Below are positions 18,538-27,819 of a stretch of DNA of 64,000 bases, one piece after another. Position 1 is the stretch's first letter. The number at the start of each line of letters is the position of its first letter. The stretch is from Anaerolineae bacterium. GTDB taxonomy: Bacteria > Chloroflexota > Anaerolineae > Caldilineales > Caldilineaceae. The position numbers were made by a program, and so were the translations under genes. Where the stretch lies: NCBI GenBank assembly GCA_030432295.1, contig JAUIHI010000022.1, positions 54,449 through 118,448 of the forward strand, given 5' to 3'. The notes under the pieces are model-generated. The model did no database searches, was not told the origin of the DNA, and saw only the letters and a list, made by a program, of their open reading frames with translations.

Positions 18538-18752
18538 GGGGTGCAATTCAAGTTGGGGGCAGGGGTAGGTTTGCGACGACCGCACCGGGCTAAAGACCCG
18601 GAGCTATTGAGCGACGCCGGATAAATCCGGCTTAGAAACGGTTTGTCTGTTCTTCCGAAAGCCCCGTTCAGGGGGCGTAGCTCGGTAGCCCGGTGTCTTT
18701 AGCACCGGGCGGCACAGACGATTCCTGTTCGCCCCAAATCTGAATTGCACCC
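18538..18752. repeat. Multi-hairpin palindromic element (~215 bp)
   Basis: This fills most of a 489-base gap without genes. The outer arms GGGTGCAATTCA (left) and TGAATTGCACCC (right, ending ~18752) enclose at least four smaller hairpins: CCGGGCTAAAGACCCGG (~18585), GCCGGATAAATCCGGC (18616-18631), GCCCCGTTCAGGGGGC (18661-18676) and GCCCGGTG...CACCGGGC (18688-18710). The cloverleaf-like layout suggests a mobile repeat or structured RNA. Nothing coding is seen in 18402-18890. Confidence 0.75.
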
Positions 18753-18839
18753 GTCTGCCGGTCATTCCTATTACTTTGTCAGGTTCTGTGATAGACTGGA
18801 AAAAGGGTAATCCATCTAGCAAATGTCTGCCGCTCCCTG

Positions 18840-18848
18840 TGGTAAAAT
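18840..18848 (+). promoter_or_regulatory. Extended -10 promoter element
   Basis: TGGTAAAAT followed by ATACCGACGG. Almost the same string, TGGTAAAATGTACCGTCGG, precedes rsmG at 31405, which supports it as a promoter. It lies 43 bases upstream of the phosphatase gene start. Confidence 0.6.
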
Positions 18849-18890
18849 ATACCGACGGCTCCTAATCGACTCCTGTGGAAGGGTTTTGTT

Positions 18891-19643
18891 TTGATCGTAT
18901 CCAGCGAAAAAAATGTGGACGCAACCCCGGAAAACGAGGGGGCCTCGCCCAAGCCTGCGCGTATGACCTATCTTTTTCTGATCCGCCACGGCGAGAACGA
19001 ATGGGTCGAGACGGGCAAACTGGCCGGACGTACACCGGGTGTGCATCTGAACGAAAAGGGACATCAGCAGTCGGCGGGGCTGGCCGATCGTCTGGCCAAT
19101 CAGCCGATCAGCGCCATCTATTCCAGCCCGCTGGTGCGCTGTGTGGAGACGGCCCAGCCCCTTTCCGAACGGCTCGGTGTGCCCATCCAAGAGGAGCCGG
19201 GTCTGCTGGAAGTGGACTACGGCGAATGGCGGGGCGGGGAACTGAAGGAGCTGTCGAAGAAGCCGGAATGGCAGTTGGTGCAGATGTACCCCAGCGGTTT
19301 CCGTTTCCCCGACGGCGAGACCCTGCGCGAGGTGCAGAGTCGAGTGGTAGGTACACTGGAACGGATCCGCAAGGAACACGAGGGCGAAGCCATCGCTCTC
19401 TTTGCCCACGGCGATATTTTGCGCACCACTCTGGCCTGGTATTTGGGTGCGCCGTTGGACCTCTTCCAGCGCATTGTCATCAGCACAGCCTCGGTCAGTG
19501 TACTTGGCTTTCATCGCTTCGGGCCTCGCATTCTGTTGGTGAACGAGACCGGTGAGATTCCTCAGGTGCGCTGGGAAGCCGACAAATCGGATGAAGAGAA
19601 AGAGATTCCAGCAGAGACGGACAAAGCGGCGGCTGGGGCCTGA
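18891..19643 (+). CDS. Histidine phosphatase, MSMEG_4193 type
   Basis: 250 residues. The phosphoglycerate-mutase-like fold has the phosphohistidine motif [10 protein letters not shown] (R32, H33), [24 protein letters not shown] and [16 protein letters not shown] with the second catalytic His. It is first of three genes (phosphatase, DUF3090, SCO1664-like kinase) that occur together in Actinobacteria and Chloroflexi, sometimes with mycothiol genes; their joint role is unknown. A TTG start is supported by GGAAGGG at good spacing; ATG at 18963 ([10 protein letters not shown]) is the alternative and is closer to the core domain. Confidence 0.87.
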   Translation: MIVSSEKNVDATPENEGASPKPARMTYLFLIRHGENEWVETGKLAGRTPGVHLNEKGHQQSAGLADRLANQPISAIYSSPLVRCVETAQPLSERLGVPIQEEPGLLEVDYGEWRGGELKELSKKPEWQLVQMYPSGFRFPDGETLREVQSRVVGTLERIRKEHEGEAIALFAHGDILRTTLAWYLGAPLDLFQRIVISTASVSVLGFHRFGPRILLVNETGEIPQVRWEADKSDEEKEIPAETDKAAAGA

Positions 19644-19666
19644 ACACTGTTTTATCGAGGTCAAGA

Positions 19667-20233
19667 ATGGAACAACATTTTACATACGACTTTGAAGCTG
19701 TCACCCACATTGTGGCCGATGCGCTGGGTCAACCGGGACACCGCACGTTCTTCTTGCAGGCGCGCCAGGGCCGCCGGGTGGCCAGTCTGATTGTGGAAAA
19801 ACAGCAGGTGGCTGCGTTGGCCGCGTCTGTTCTCCAGCTTCTGGATGAATTGGAGTTGCAGCATCCGGAGCTGGAACCGGCTGTGTCACCGAAACAGCTT
19901 CCCCGGTTGGAAGAACCCATCGACCCGGCTTTTCGGGTGGGTCAACTTGGCCTGGGCTACGACGAAGATCAGGACCTGATGGTGTTGGTGGCCCAGGCGT
20001 TGCCCACCGAGCCGACCGACGAGGATGACGAAGAAGGCGGTGTGGTAATGGAAGACGATCTGCCCCGCGCCCGCTTCTTTGCCACCCGCACCCAAATGCG
20101 TGCCTTGAGCGAAAAGGCGCTGAAATCTGTAGAATCTGGCCGCCCGGAATGTCCGCTGTGTGGGCGACCCATCGATCCCGCAGGCCACTTCTGCCCCCGT
20201 ACCAATGGCCACGCCTATCCTCTGGCTTTCTGA
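19667..20233 (+). CDS. DUF3090 family protein
   Basis: 188 residues. The C-terminal zinc-ribbon-like segment CPLCGRPIDPAGHFCPRTNGH is the family signature. The N-terminal part (DFEAVTHIVADALGQPGHRTFF, LQARQGRRVASLIVEKQQV) also fits. There is no known biochemical function. It sits 23 bases after the phosphatase gene and 11 bases before the kinase-like gene, so a single transcript is likely. A GAGGTC site precedes the ATG. Confidence 0.92.
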   Translation: MEQHFTYDFEAVTHIVADALGQPGHRTFFLQARQGRRVASLIVEKQQVAALAASVLQLLDELELQHPELEPAVSPKQLPRLEEPIDPAFRVGQLGLGYDEDQDLMVLVAQALPTEPTDEDDEEGGVVMEDDLPRARFFATRTQMRALSEKALKSVESGRPECPLCGRPIDPAGHFCPRTNGHAYPLAF

Positions 20234-20244
20234 CCTGACACCCA

Positions 20245-21045
20245 ATGGCAAAGAAATCCCGCAAGCAGGCGCAATCGAAAGCACCGGGTGGCGAAGTCGG
20301 CAATAGCGAGCGACGGCTGCTGACCGAAGACCGGGTGTTGGCGCTCCTGCGCGAGGGGCAGATGGAGGAGCGGGGGTTGCTCCCCTATAGCTCCAACTAC
20401 AGCTTTCTGGTCACCCTGCACCACGACGAGATGGAACTGCCCGGCGTCTACAAACCCCGCCGGGGCGAAAATCCGCTCTGGGATTTCCCCACCGGGACCC
20501 TCTGCCAACGGGAGACAGCCGCCTATGAAATTAGCGCTGCCCTGGGCTGGGGACTGGTCCCGCCAACTGTCCTGCGCGAAGGGACCCGTGGCATCGGCAG
20601 CGTCCAGTTTTTCATCGACTGCGATCCCGACATCCACTATTTCTCCATGCAGGAAGATGCCCGCTACACGTCCGCGCTGCGCCAGCTCTCCCTCTTTGAC
20701 TATCTGGTGAACAATGCGGACCGCAAGAGCGGCCACTGTCTTTTTGGCGAAGACGAGCGTATGTGGGCGATTGATCACGGCATCTGTTTTCACAGCGAGT
20801 ATAAACTGCGCACGGTCATCTGGGAATTCAGCAGCCAGCCCATCGCATCCGAATCAACGGCTGATCTCGACCGATTACAGGCTGCACTGGACGATCCGGT
20901 CAGCAGCCTGAACTGCGCCCTGGCCGAGTTGCTCAGCGGCCCGGAGCGGACGGCCCTTTGCGCCCGGCTGGATCGTCTGTTGGCCGCGGGCCGCCACCCA
21001 TCCCCGCTCCCCCACCAGCGCAACTATCCCTGGCCGCCCATTTGA
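20245..21045 (+). CDS. SCO1664-family kinase-like protein
   Basis: 266 residues, related to phosphatidylinositol 3/4-kinase-like and HipA-like folds. [20 protein letters not shown] has the Lys of the ATP site, and [10 protein letters not shown] the helix-C Glu. [18 protein letters not shown] is the catalytic loop and [11 protein letters not shown] the DFG-like metal site. All key positions look intact, so activity is plausible; the substrate is unknown. A C-terminal helical part follows ([21 protein letters not shown]). Third member of the triad with DUF3090 and the histidine phosphatase. Confidence 0.9.
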   Translation: MAKKSRKQAQSKAPGGEVGNSERRLLTEDRVLALLREGQMEERGLLPYSSNYSFLVTLHHDEMELPGVYKPRRGENPLWDFPTGTLCQRETAAYEISAALGWGLVPPTVLREGTRGIGSVQFFIDCDPDIHYFSMQEDARYTSALRQLSLFDYLVNNADRKSGHCLFGEDERMWAIDHGICFHSEYKLRTVIWEFSSQPIASESTADLDRLQAALDDPVSSLNCALAELLSGPERTALCARLDRLLAAGRHPSPLPHQRNYPWPPI

Positions 21046-21065
21046 GACCCAAAGGAGCAACCTGA

Positions 21066-23597
21066 GTGAAAGCTGTTGTGATGGCCGGTGGCGAGGGATC
21101 GCGCCTGCGTCCGCTGACGGTAGGTCGGCCCAAGCCGATGGTTCCGATTGTCAACAAACCGGTGATTGGTCACATCCTCGATCTGCTCAAACATCACGGC
21201 ATTTTGGATGTGGTGATTACCCTCCAGTTCATGCCCACGGCGATTCAGGACTATTTTGGCGACGGCAGCAGTCTGGGAATGCGGCTGACCTACGCGATCG
21301 AAGAATCACCCCTGGGCACAGCCGGCGGTGTCAAGAACGCGGCCCGCCATCTGGACGACACTTTTCTGGTGATCAGCGGCGACGCCCTCACCGACTTCGA
21401 CCTGCAGGCGATGCTGGACTACCACCGCGACACCCAATCCTTCGCCACCCTGGCCCTCTATTCTGTCAAAGACCCCCAACAATACGGCGTTGTGATCACC
21501 GACGATGCCGGACGGATCACCCAATTTCTGGAAAAACCCGATTGGGGAAGCGTTATTTCCGACACAGTGAATACGGGCATATACGTGCTGGAGCCAGGGA
21601 TTTTCGACTACATCCCCGACGACACCCCCTTTGACTTTTCCACAGACCTCTTCCCCCAATTCCTGGCGGATCAGCGTCCTATGTTTGGCTATGTGGCCGA
21701 AGGCTACTGGTGCGATATTGGGGACATCAGCGAATATATGCGCGCCAACGCGGATCTGCTTTCCGGGCTGGTGCGGACCTTTCAGCCCCTGGGAACCGAG
21801 CAGTGGGGCGGCATCGTGACCGGGCAGAATGTGGAGATCGCACCCGACGCCCAGATTTACGGGCCGGTCTACCTGGGCAATTCGGTGAAGATCAAAGGCG
21901 GCGTCTCCATCCACGGGCCAACGGTCATCCGGGATTATACAGTCATCGATAACCACAGCCGGGTGGAGCGCAGTGTGATGTGGCGCAATACCTACGTGGG
22001 CGAAGCCTGCGAACTGCGGGGGGTGATCGTTGGCCGCCAGTGCAGCATCAAAAGCGGTGTGGCGGCCTACGAAGGCGCTGTCATCGGTGACAACTGTGTG
22101 CTGGATGAAAATTGTGTGATCCACGCCGATGTCAAACTCTGGCCCAACAAAGAGGTCGAGACCGGGGCCACTGTGCGCCAGAGCATCATTTGGGGCAGCC
22201 AGGGCCGTCGCGCCCTCTTTGGTCAATTCGGCGTGACCGGGGTGGTGAATGTGGACCTGACACCGGAGTTTGCGGCCAAATTGGGCGCGGCCCTGGGCGC
22301 GGCCCTGCCCGCAGACAGCTACGTCGCCATCAACCGGGACGTGCATCGCAGCTCCCGTATGCTCAAGCGGGCGCTGATCAGCGGGCTGGCCGGGGGCGGT
22401 GTCAACGTCTGGGACCTGGCGACACTGCCCATCCCTGTGGCCCGCCACTTTGTCCGCACAGACCCGGGCACATCCGCGGGCATCCACGTGCGTCTCAGCC
22501 CTTTTGACCAGCGGGTGGTGGACATCCGGCTGATGAACGAAGAGGGGCTGAACCAGAGCCGCAGCACCGAGCGGAGTATCGAGCGCATCTTCCACCGGGA
22601 GGACTTTCGCCGGGCCTATTTCCAGGAGATCGGGCGCATCGACTATGCCCAGCGCCCGGTGGAAAAATATGTGGAGGACTTTTTGCAGTGGGTAGACTGC
22701 ACCCGGATCAGCAATGCGGGCTTTACTCTGGTCGTGGACTATTCCCACGGCTCTGCAGCGGATGTGCTTTCGGACCTGCTCAACCGCATCGGCGTAGATG
22801 TGCTGCCCCTGAACGCGATTGTCGATGAGTCAAAACTGGCGATTCTGCGCGATCGTTTTCAGAGCGATCTGCAACGAATGTCCAAAATTATGAGTGTCCT
22901 GGCCGCCAACGTAGGCGTAAAACTGGACGTGGGTGGGGAGAAGATATTCGTTGTGGACGAGCGGGGGCAGGTGCTGGACAATCTGATCGCCTCCCTGCTG
23001 ATGACCGAGCTGGCCCTCTATGCCAATCCGGGCCGAACGATTGTCCTGCCTGTCACCCTGCCCAATGCCTTCGCCAAAGTGGCCGAATGGCACAAATCGC
23101 CGGTCATTTTTGTCAAGAACGATCTTCGGGCCATTATGCAGGCAGCCACCCAGCCGGATGTACTCCTGGCACTGGATGGCACGGGCCAGTTCCTCTTCCC
23201 AGACTTTCAGCCCGCGGCCGATGGATTGATGGCCACTATGCGTCTGCTGGAATATCTGGCCGTGCGGGGGATGAAGATCAGCGAGATGACCCGCTATCTG
23301 CCCCAATCCTATATGGCCCACGACCGCATCCCCGCCCCCTGGGAGATCAAAGGCGCGCTTATGCGCAGGCTCAACCAGCAGTACAAGGGGGACAATGTGG
23401 TGACTATCGACGGCTTCAAGATTCGCTTGACCGACGAGGAGTGGGTCCACATTGGCCCCAACTCCGATATGCCCTATGTGGAGATCAGCGCAGAGGCTGC
23501 CGACACCGAACGGGCGACCCGGCTGGTGCACGAATACGCAGAGCAGGTGCGCCTGCTCATCGGCTCGATTGCGACGCGCGAGGACGCCGAGTTATAG
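21066..23597 (+). CDS. Mannose-1-phosphate guanylyltransferase fused to a degenerate phosphomannomutase domain
   Basis: 843 residues from GTG with AGGAG. Residues 1-235 are a nucleotidyltransferase ([44 protein letters not shown]). Residues ~255-380 are left-handed beta-helix hexapeptide repeats. Residues ~395-843 have the phosphomannomutase/phosphoglucomutase fold. In the last domain the phosphoserine loop, normally TASHNP, reads GIHVRLSPF (~469-477). The Mg loop, normally DGDxDR, reads [15 protein letters not shown] (~620-634). So the mutase half is probably inactive or regulatory. The enzyme supplies a GDP- or other NDP-sugar for envelope glycans. It directly follows the kinase-like gene. 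Confidence 0.88.
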   Translation: MKAVVMAGGEGSRLRPLTVGRPKPMVPIVNKPVIGHILDLLKHHGILDVVITLQFMPTAIQDYFGDGSSLGMRLTYAIEESPLGTAGGVKNAARHLDDTFLVISGDALTDFDLQAMLDYHRDTQSFATLALYSVKDPQQYGVVITDDAGRITQFLEKPDWGSVISDTVNTGIYVLEPGIFDYIPDDTPFDFSTDLFPQFLADQRPMFGYVAEGYWCDIGDISEYMRANADLLSGLVRTFQPLGTEQWGGIVTGQNVEIAPDAQIYGPVYLGNSVKIKGGVSIHGPTVIRDYTVIDNHSRVERSVMWRNTYVGEACELRGVIVGRQCSIKSGVAAYEGAVIGDNCVLDENCVIHADVKLWPNKEVETGATVRQSIIWGSQGRRALFGQFGVTGVVNVDLTPEFAAKLGAALGAALPADSYVAINRDVHRSSRMLKRALISGLAGGGVNVWDLATLPIPVARHFVRTDPGTSAGIHVRLSPFDQRVVDIRLMNEEGLNQSRSTERSIERIFHREDFRRAYFQEIGRIDYAQRPVEKYVEDFLQWVDCTRISNAGFTLVVDYSHGSAADVLSDLLNRIGVDVLPLNAIVDESKLAILRDRFQSDLQRMSKIMSVLAANVGVKLDVGGEKIFVVDERGQVLDNLIASLLMTELALYANPGRTIVLPVTLPNAFAKVAEWHKSPVIFVKNDLRAIMQAATQPDVLLALDGTGQFLFPDFQPAADGLMATMRLLEYLAVRGMKISEMTRYLPQSYMAHDRIPAPWEIKGALMRRLNQQYKGDNVVTIDGFKIRLTDEEWVHIGPNSDMPYVEISAEAADTERATRLVHEYAEQVRLLIGSIATREDAEL

Positions 23598-23678
23598 CAA
23601 GTTGAGAATGTGCCCGCCATCGGTTACAATCAACGGGTCTACGTTTCCCCCCAACGACCACCCACGAAAGCCGATTCA

Positions 23679-24626
23679 ATGCAGAAGATTCAAGAGTTTG
23701 CCCAGGCGATCACCGACAATGTAGCCAAAGTCATCGTTGGCAAGCAGGATGTGATCGAAAACCTCATCATTGCCCTCCTGTGTGAAGGCCACGTACTGTT
23801 GGAAGATGTGCCCGGTGTGGGCAAGACAATGCTGGCCCGCTCCCTGGCCATCAGCCTGGGCGTGGACTTCCGCCGCCTGCAATGCACGCCCGATCTGCTG
23901 CCCAGCGACATCACCGGTGTGAGCATCTTCAACCAGGAGACCCGCCACTTCCAGTTTATCGAAGGGCCGGCCTTTACCCACATCCTCCTGGCCGATGAGA
24001 TCAACCGGGCCACGCCCCGTGCCCAGGCCGCGCTGCTGGAATGTATGGGCGAGCGCCAGATCACCGCCGACGGCGTCACCCGATCCCTGCCCCGTCCTTT
24101 TCTTGTGCTGGCTACCCAAAACCCGGTGGAGTACGAAGGCACTTTCCCCCTGCCCGAAGCCCAGTTGGATCGCTTCTTCTTCAAAATGAGCTTGGGCTAT
24201 CTCTCCCCCGCCGAGGAGAGCGCAATGCTGGTGAATCTGGGCAACCGCCACCCGGTGGAGACGCTGGGCGCAGTGGTGGACGGACTGGAGAGCGCGCAAC
24301 TGGCCGAATCCATCTGGCAGGTGCAGGTGGCCGACAGCGTGCGGGAATATATCGTAGCGCTGGTCCAGGCCACCCGGACCCACGGCCAGCTGGCGATGGG
24401 CGCCAGCCCCCGGGGCGCGTTGGCCCTCTATCGGGGCGCACAGGCCCGGGCCGCGTTGCGGGGCCGAGACTATACCCTGCCCGACGACGTGCAAGCCCTG
24501 GCTCCTCTGGCCCTGCCCCACCGCTGCATTTTGAAGCCAGACGCAGCCCTACGCGGGCGCACAGCCGAGCAGATCATCACAGAACTATTGGACAGCGTGC
24601 CCCTGGACCTGGGCGAAACGAAATAG
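23679..24626 (+). CDS. MoxR-type AAA+ ATPase
   Basis: About 315 residues. Walker A is in LLEDVPGVGKTMLARSLA and Walker B in HILLADEINRATPRAQAAL. The family markers LLECMGERQIT, LATQNPVEYEGTFPLPEAQLDRF and SPRGALAL are present. MoxR proteins act as chaperones for maturation of metal- or VWA-type partner proteins. It heads a MoxR-DUF58-DUF4129 cassette. The start is set at the Met of MQKIQEFAQ; a GTG at 23610 would add 23 residues without support. Confidence 0.93.
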   Translation: MQKIQEFAQAITDNVAKVIVGKQDVIENLIIALLCEGHVLLEDVPGVGKTMLARSLAISLGVDFRRLQCTPDLLPSDITGVSIFNQETRHFQFIEGPAFTHILLADEINRATPRAQAALLECMGERQITADGVTRSLPRPFLVLATQNPVEYEGTFPLPEAQLDRFFFKMSLGYLSPAEESAMLVNLGNRHPVETLGAVVDGLESAQLAESIWQVQVADSVREYIVALVQATRTHGQLAMGASPRGALALYRGAQARAALRGRDYTLPDDVQALAPLALPHRCILKPDAALRGRTAEQIITELLDSVPLDLGETK

Positions 24627-24634
24627 GGGCTGCC

Positions 24635-25885
24635 GTGTTCGATTTTTTTATGCTACTGCTCGTCCTTTTCCTGATGGCGGTTTTTCTGCGTCTGGATTGG
24701 ATATACTATCTAATCTACGTCGTGGGGGGGGTCTGGGCCTTCAGCCATTGGCAGACCCGACGCAGCCTGAGCAATCTGCTGGTGCGGCGACGGTTGCCCA
24801 GCCGGGCCTTTTCCGGCGAAACTGTGGACGCGGAGATCGTTCTCCACAACACTAGCCTGCTGCCGATTCCCTGGCTGCGTATTCAGGAGAGTGTGCCCCT
24901 GGACCTGCAAACTGGCGAGAGCTACCGGTTGGTGGCCAGTGTGGGTGGGCGTTCCAAAGCCACCCGCAACTTTCGTCTTTTCTGCCACCGGCGGGGCTAC
25001 TACGAACTTGGCCCCCTGCGCCTGACCGCGGGCGATCTCTTCGGCTTTGCCCAGAGCGCCTGGGAAGAGCGGGAACAGCCCCACATAACCGTCTATCCCA
25101 AAGTTTTGACTCTTGAACAATTGGGCTTGCCCAGTCGTCTGCCTTTTGGCACATTGCGCTCCCGGCAGCGCATCTTTATGGACCCGACCCGGATGGCCGG
25201 GGTGCGTCCCTATGCCAGCGGCGACACAATGCGCCACATCCACTGGCGGGCCAGCGCCCACGACGACACCCTGCTGGTCAAGAAGTTCCAGCCCTCGATG
25301 GCCCTGACCACAATGATTCTGCTGGACCTGGACCAGTTCTCCTACCCGCCCCGGGAGCGGCTGGGGGGTAGCGAATGGGCAGTGGTGGTGGCCGCATCCC
25401 TGGCCAGCCACATTATCGGCCAGCGCCAGGAGACCGGTCTGATCACCAATGGGCTGGACCCCTTCAGCGACGGCGACGCCAACCCCATTCCCGGTATGAA
25501 CGGTCAGGGCCACCTGATGGGAATTCTGGAAGTGCTGGCCCGCATCCAACTGCGCCGGGACCCGGACGCGCAAGACCCGATGGAAGAGGGCCATCTTTCC
25601 CCCTCCCGTTTCGCCCTGCACAATTGGCTGCCCAGCCACGTCGCCGGTCTGGGCTGGGGCACTACTCTCATCCTCGTCACACCCTACATCAGCGACCCAC
25701 TGCTCTGGAGCCTGCACGCACTCAACCGGCGGGGGCTGAATGTCCAGGTGGTGGCGGTGGTTCGTCAACCCGGTTTCGAGAAGGTGAGCAATCAGGCCGA
25801 GGCTATGGGCATCCACGTTCACCAGGCGTTGTGGGAATCGGAACTGGCCCAACTGGGGCAGCAAGGCGGTTTCCGTGGGATATAA
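24635..25885 (+). CDS. DUF58 domain membrane protein
   Basis: 416 residues from a GTG with AGGGG, 8 bases after moxR. Two N-terminal hydrophobic segments (FFMLLLVLFLMAVFLRL, IYYLIYVVGGVWAF) are followed by a beta-rich domain. The DUF58 core is VRPYASGDTMRHIHWRASAH, then LLVKKFQPSMA, and a VWA-like region (MILLDLDQFSY, ILVTPYISDPLLWSL). DUF58 proteins partner MoxR ATPases, and envelope or protease-linked assembly is the usual suggestion. Its stop overlaps the start of the next gene. Confidence 0.92.
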   Translation: MFDFFMLLLVLFLMAVFLRLDWIYYLIYVVGGVWAFSHWQTRRSLSNLLVRRRLPSRAFSGETVDAEIVLHNTSLLPIPWLRIQESVPLDLQTGESYRLVASVGGRSKATRNFRLFCHRRGYYELGPLRLTAGDLFGFAQSAWEEREQPHITVYPKVLTLEQLGLPSRLPFGTLRSRQRIFMDPTRMAGVRPYASGDTMRHIHWRASAHDDTLLVKKFQPSMALTTMILLDLDQFSYPPRERLGGSEWAVVVAASLASHIIGQRQETGLITNGLDPFSDGDANPIPGMNGQGHLMGILEVLARIQLRRDPDAQDPMEEGHLSPSRFALHNWLPSHVAGLGWGTTLILVTPYISDPLLWSLHALNRRGLNVQVVAVVRQPGFEKVSNQAEAMGIHVHQALWESELAQLGQQGGFRGI

Positions 25886-27605
25886 CTTTGATTTTACCCC
25901 CGAAGAAAAAGGCGCTGTAACGGCCGCTGAGACGGCCGCGGAGGCGGGCGCTGAGTCCAGTGCTCTGCTGGCGGATCCGGCGGATCAGCCGCTCAAATCC
26001 GACACAGCCTGGAACAGTTCCCTGCTGCGTCCCCTGCTGATTACCGCGCTGGTGGGCTGTATCGCCGTGGCTGCGGTCGGTCTGCTGCGTCACATCGCGC
26101 CCGGTCTGATGGGCTACTACGTCCAGATCACACTGGTGGCGTCCCTCGCTGCCACATTTATTGGCAGCTATACCACCACTCTGCTCGTCCATCCAGAGCA
26201 ACGCCACCGGCGCACCCTGGCCTTCCGCGCCGCCGAAGTGGGGCTGATTCTCTTTCTGCTGCGTGTAGCCGTCTGGCTGCTGGTGGAGGGGCTGCCCAGC
26301 CTGCAAACGACCCTCTACAGTCCGCTCACCACCCTTCTTTCCGGACCCTTTGTAGTGGCTGCCCTGCTCGTCTATGGCACGTGGATTCTGTCGGTCCTGG
26401 TCACAGACGATTTCCTGCAAATGGGCTTGCAGCCGGACGAGCTGATTGTGCGCACAGGCCGGGGCGAAAGCCGCTGGTCCCCCGACGTTCACATACGCAG
26501 TGACCGGCAGGGACTGCTGACCCGCTTCACCCAGCGCTGGATCGGCGGTGGTGTGGTGATGCTGATGCTCACCGCGGGCAGTCAGATTGGAACCAGCGCC
26601 AACGGCTTCTTTGCCATCGCCCGCCAGTCCATCGATCCGCTGGTGATCGGGGCCAGCGTCATCTATTTTCTGATCGGGCTGATTCTGATTGCGGTTGGCC
26701 GGCTGGCTGTGCTGCGCGCCCAATGGCAGATCGAACGCATCCCCGCCGAAAGCTCCATCACCCGCAACTGGCCCATCTATACCGGCGGCCTGCTGCTGAT
26801 CGCCGGGCTGATCGCCGCTGTGCTGCCCCTGGGCGGGACATTCCGCCTGGCCCAGATTCTCAATTGGATCATCCAGGCCCTTTATGTAGTCGTCTTCGGC
26901 GTCCTCGGCCTGATCCTGGCCTTTTTTGGTCAATTTATGTCCGAAGGCCAGCCAGAGGCCGTGCCGGAACCCATCGAACCCATCTCCCCGCCCCAGTTCG
27001 CTCCCGCCGCGGATCAGGCGGCTGTGCCCCCGTGGATCGGTGGAACGATCTTTTGGATCATTCTGGCTGTGCTGCTGGGCTATGCGGCCTATCTCTATTT
27101 GCAGGAGCGAGGCGTCAACTTTGCCTGGCTGCACCAATTTTGGGCGCGGCTGGTCCAGGCCTGGCGGGGGCTGTGGACGGAGTTTGACGAATGGCGAACG
27201 TCCGCAGTGGCAGCCAGCCCCGGCGAAGAAGAAGAACCCCAGAGTCGCCGGGGTCCCCGCTGGTGGCGGCGGCTACAATTGGGCCGAATGTCCCCTTCTG
27301 AGCGTATCCGCTATTTCTATCTCACCACACTGGACCAGGCCCAGGAGCAGGGGGTGGGCCGCAAGCCGGGCGAGACGCCTCTGCGCTTTGCCCCCCGGCT
27401 GGAGGAACGAATTTCCGAGGTGGGTGACAAGCCCTTTTCACAATTGACCGAGGAATTTGTCGAGATTCAGTATGCGGGCCGTACAGTGGATGACGATTCT
27501 GCTTCCTATGCCCAGCGTCTTTGGCAACGCATTCAACAGGCACTGGAGACCTTACGCAGCGACAAGACCACAGATCAGGACGAAATTGATCCTTTGGACC
27601 CGTAA
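25875..27605 (+). CDS. DUF4129 domain multi-pass membrane protein
   Basis: 576 residues from a GTG that overlaps the DUF58 stop by 11 bases. Eight to nine membrane helices lie between residues ~50 and ~410. A cytosolic or outer C-terminal domain contains MSPSERIRYFYLTTLDQAQE and RKPGETPLRFAPRLEE, the typical DUF4129 motif that in relatives follows a transglutaminase core. No transglutaminase Cys-His-Asp set is seen here, so the catalytic part is absent. Third gene of the MoxR cassette. Confidence 0.85.
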   Translation: MGYNFDFTPEEKGAVTAAETAAEAGAESSALLADPADQPLKSDTAWNSSLLRPLLITALVGCIAVAAVGLLRHIAPGLMGYYVQITLVASLAATFIGSYTTTLLVHPEQRHRRTLAFRAAEVGLILFLLRVAVWLLVEGLPSLQTTLYSPLTTLLSGPFVVAALLVYGTWILSVLVTDDFLQMGLQPDELIVRTGRGESRWSPDVHIRSDRQGLLTRFTQRWIGGGVVMLMLTAGSQIGTSANGFFAIARQSIDPLVIGASVIYFLIGLILIAVGRLAVLRAQWQIERIPAESSITRNWPIYTGGLLLIAGLIAAVLPLGGTFRLAQILNWIIQALYVVVFGVLGLILAFFGQFMSEGQPEAVPEPIEPISPPQFAPAADQAAVPPWIGGTIFWIILAVLLGYAAYLYLQERGVNFAWLHQFWARLVQAWRGLWTEFDEWRTSAVAASPGEEEEPQSRRGPRWWRRLQLGRMSPSERIRYFYLTTLDQAQEQGVGRKPGETPLRFAPRLEERISEVGDKPFSQLTEEFVEIQYAGRTVDDDSASYAQRLWQRIQQALETLRSDKTTDQDEIDPLDP

Positions 27606-27624
27606 TTTGACATTTTTTGCCGTC

Positions 27625-27653
27625 TTGACTCTCCCCTGAGAGCCTGCTATAAT
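27625..27653 (+). promoter_or_regulatory. Strong promoter of rpsA
   Basis: TTGACT (27625-27630), 17 bases, then TATAAT (27648-27653) with the extended TGC before it. It leaves a leader of about 160 bases before the rpsA start. Confidence 0.85.
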
Positions 27654-27819
27654 CAGCTTACAATTGTTATTATGTGGGCGATTCGTGGGACAACACTGTA
27701 AATCCTGCGTCAATTGCCTTATATCTCGTAGAGAAGTGATCGCGATAGCACAGTGTCGGGTGTGTTGATCCGATGTGGTCGTCCTCTCCTCTACACCAAC
27801 GCAACTTGGGAAACTGGAT

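Noticed and set aside
24041..24634. Upstream part of a 614-aa plus-strand frame before the DUF58 protein
   Set aside because: It overlaps the MoxR coding region in another frame and is Arg/Gly/Pro-rich noise; DUF58 starts at the GTG at 24635.
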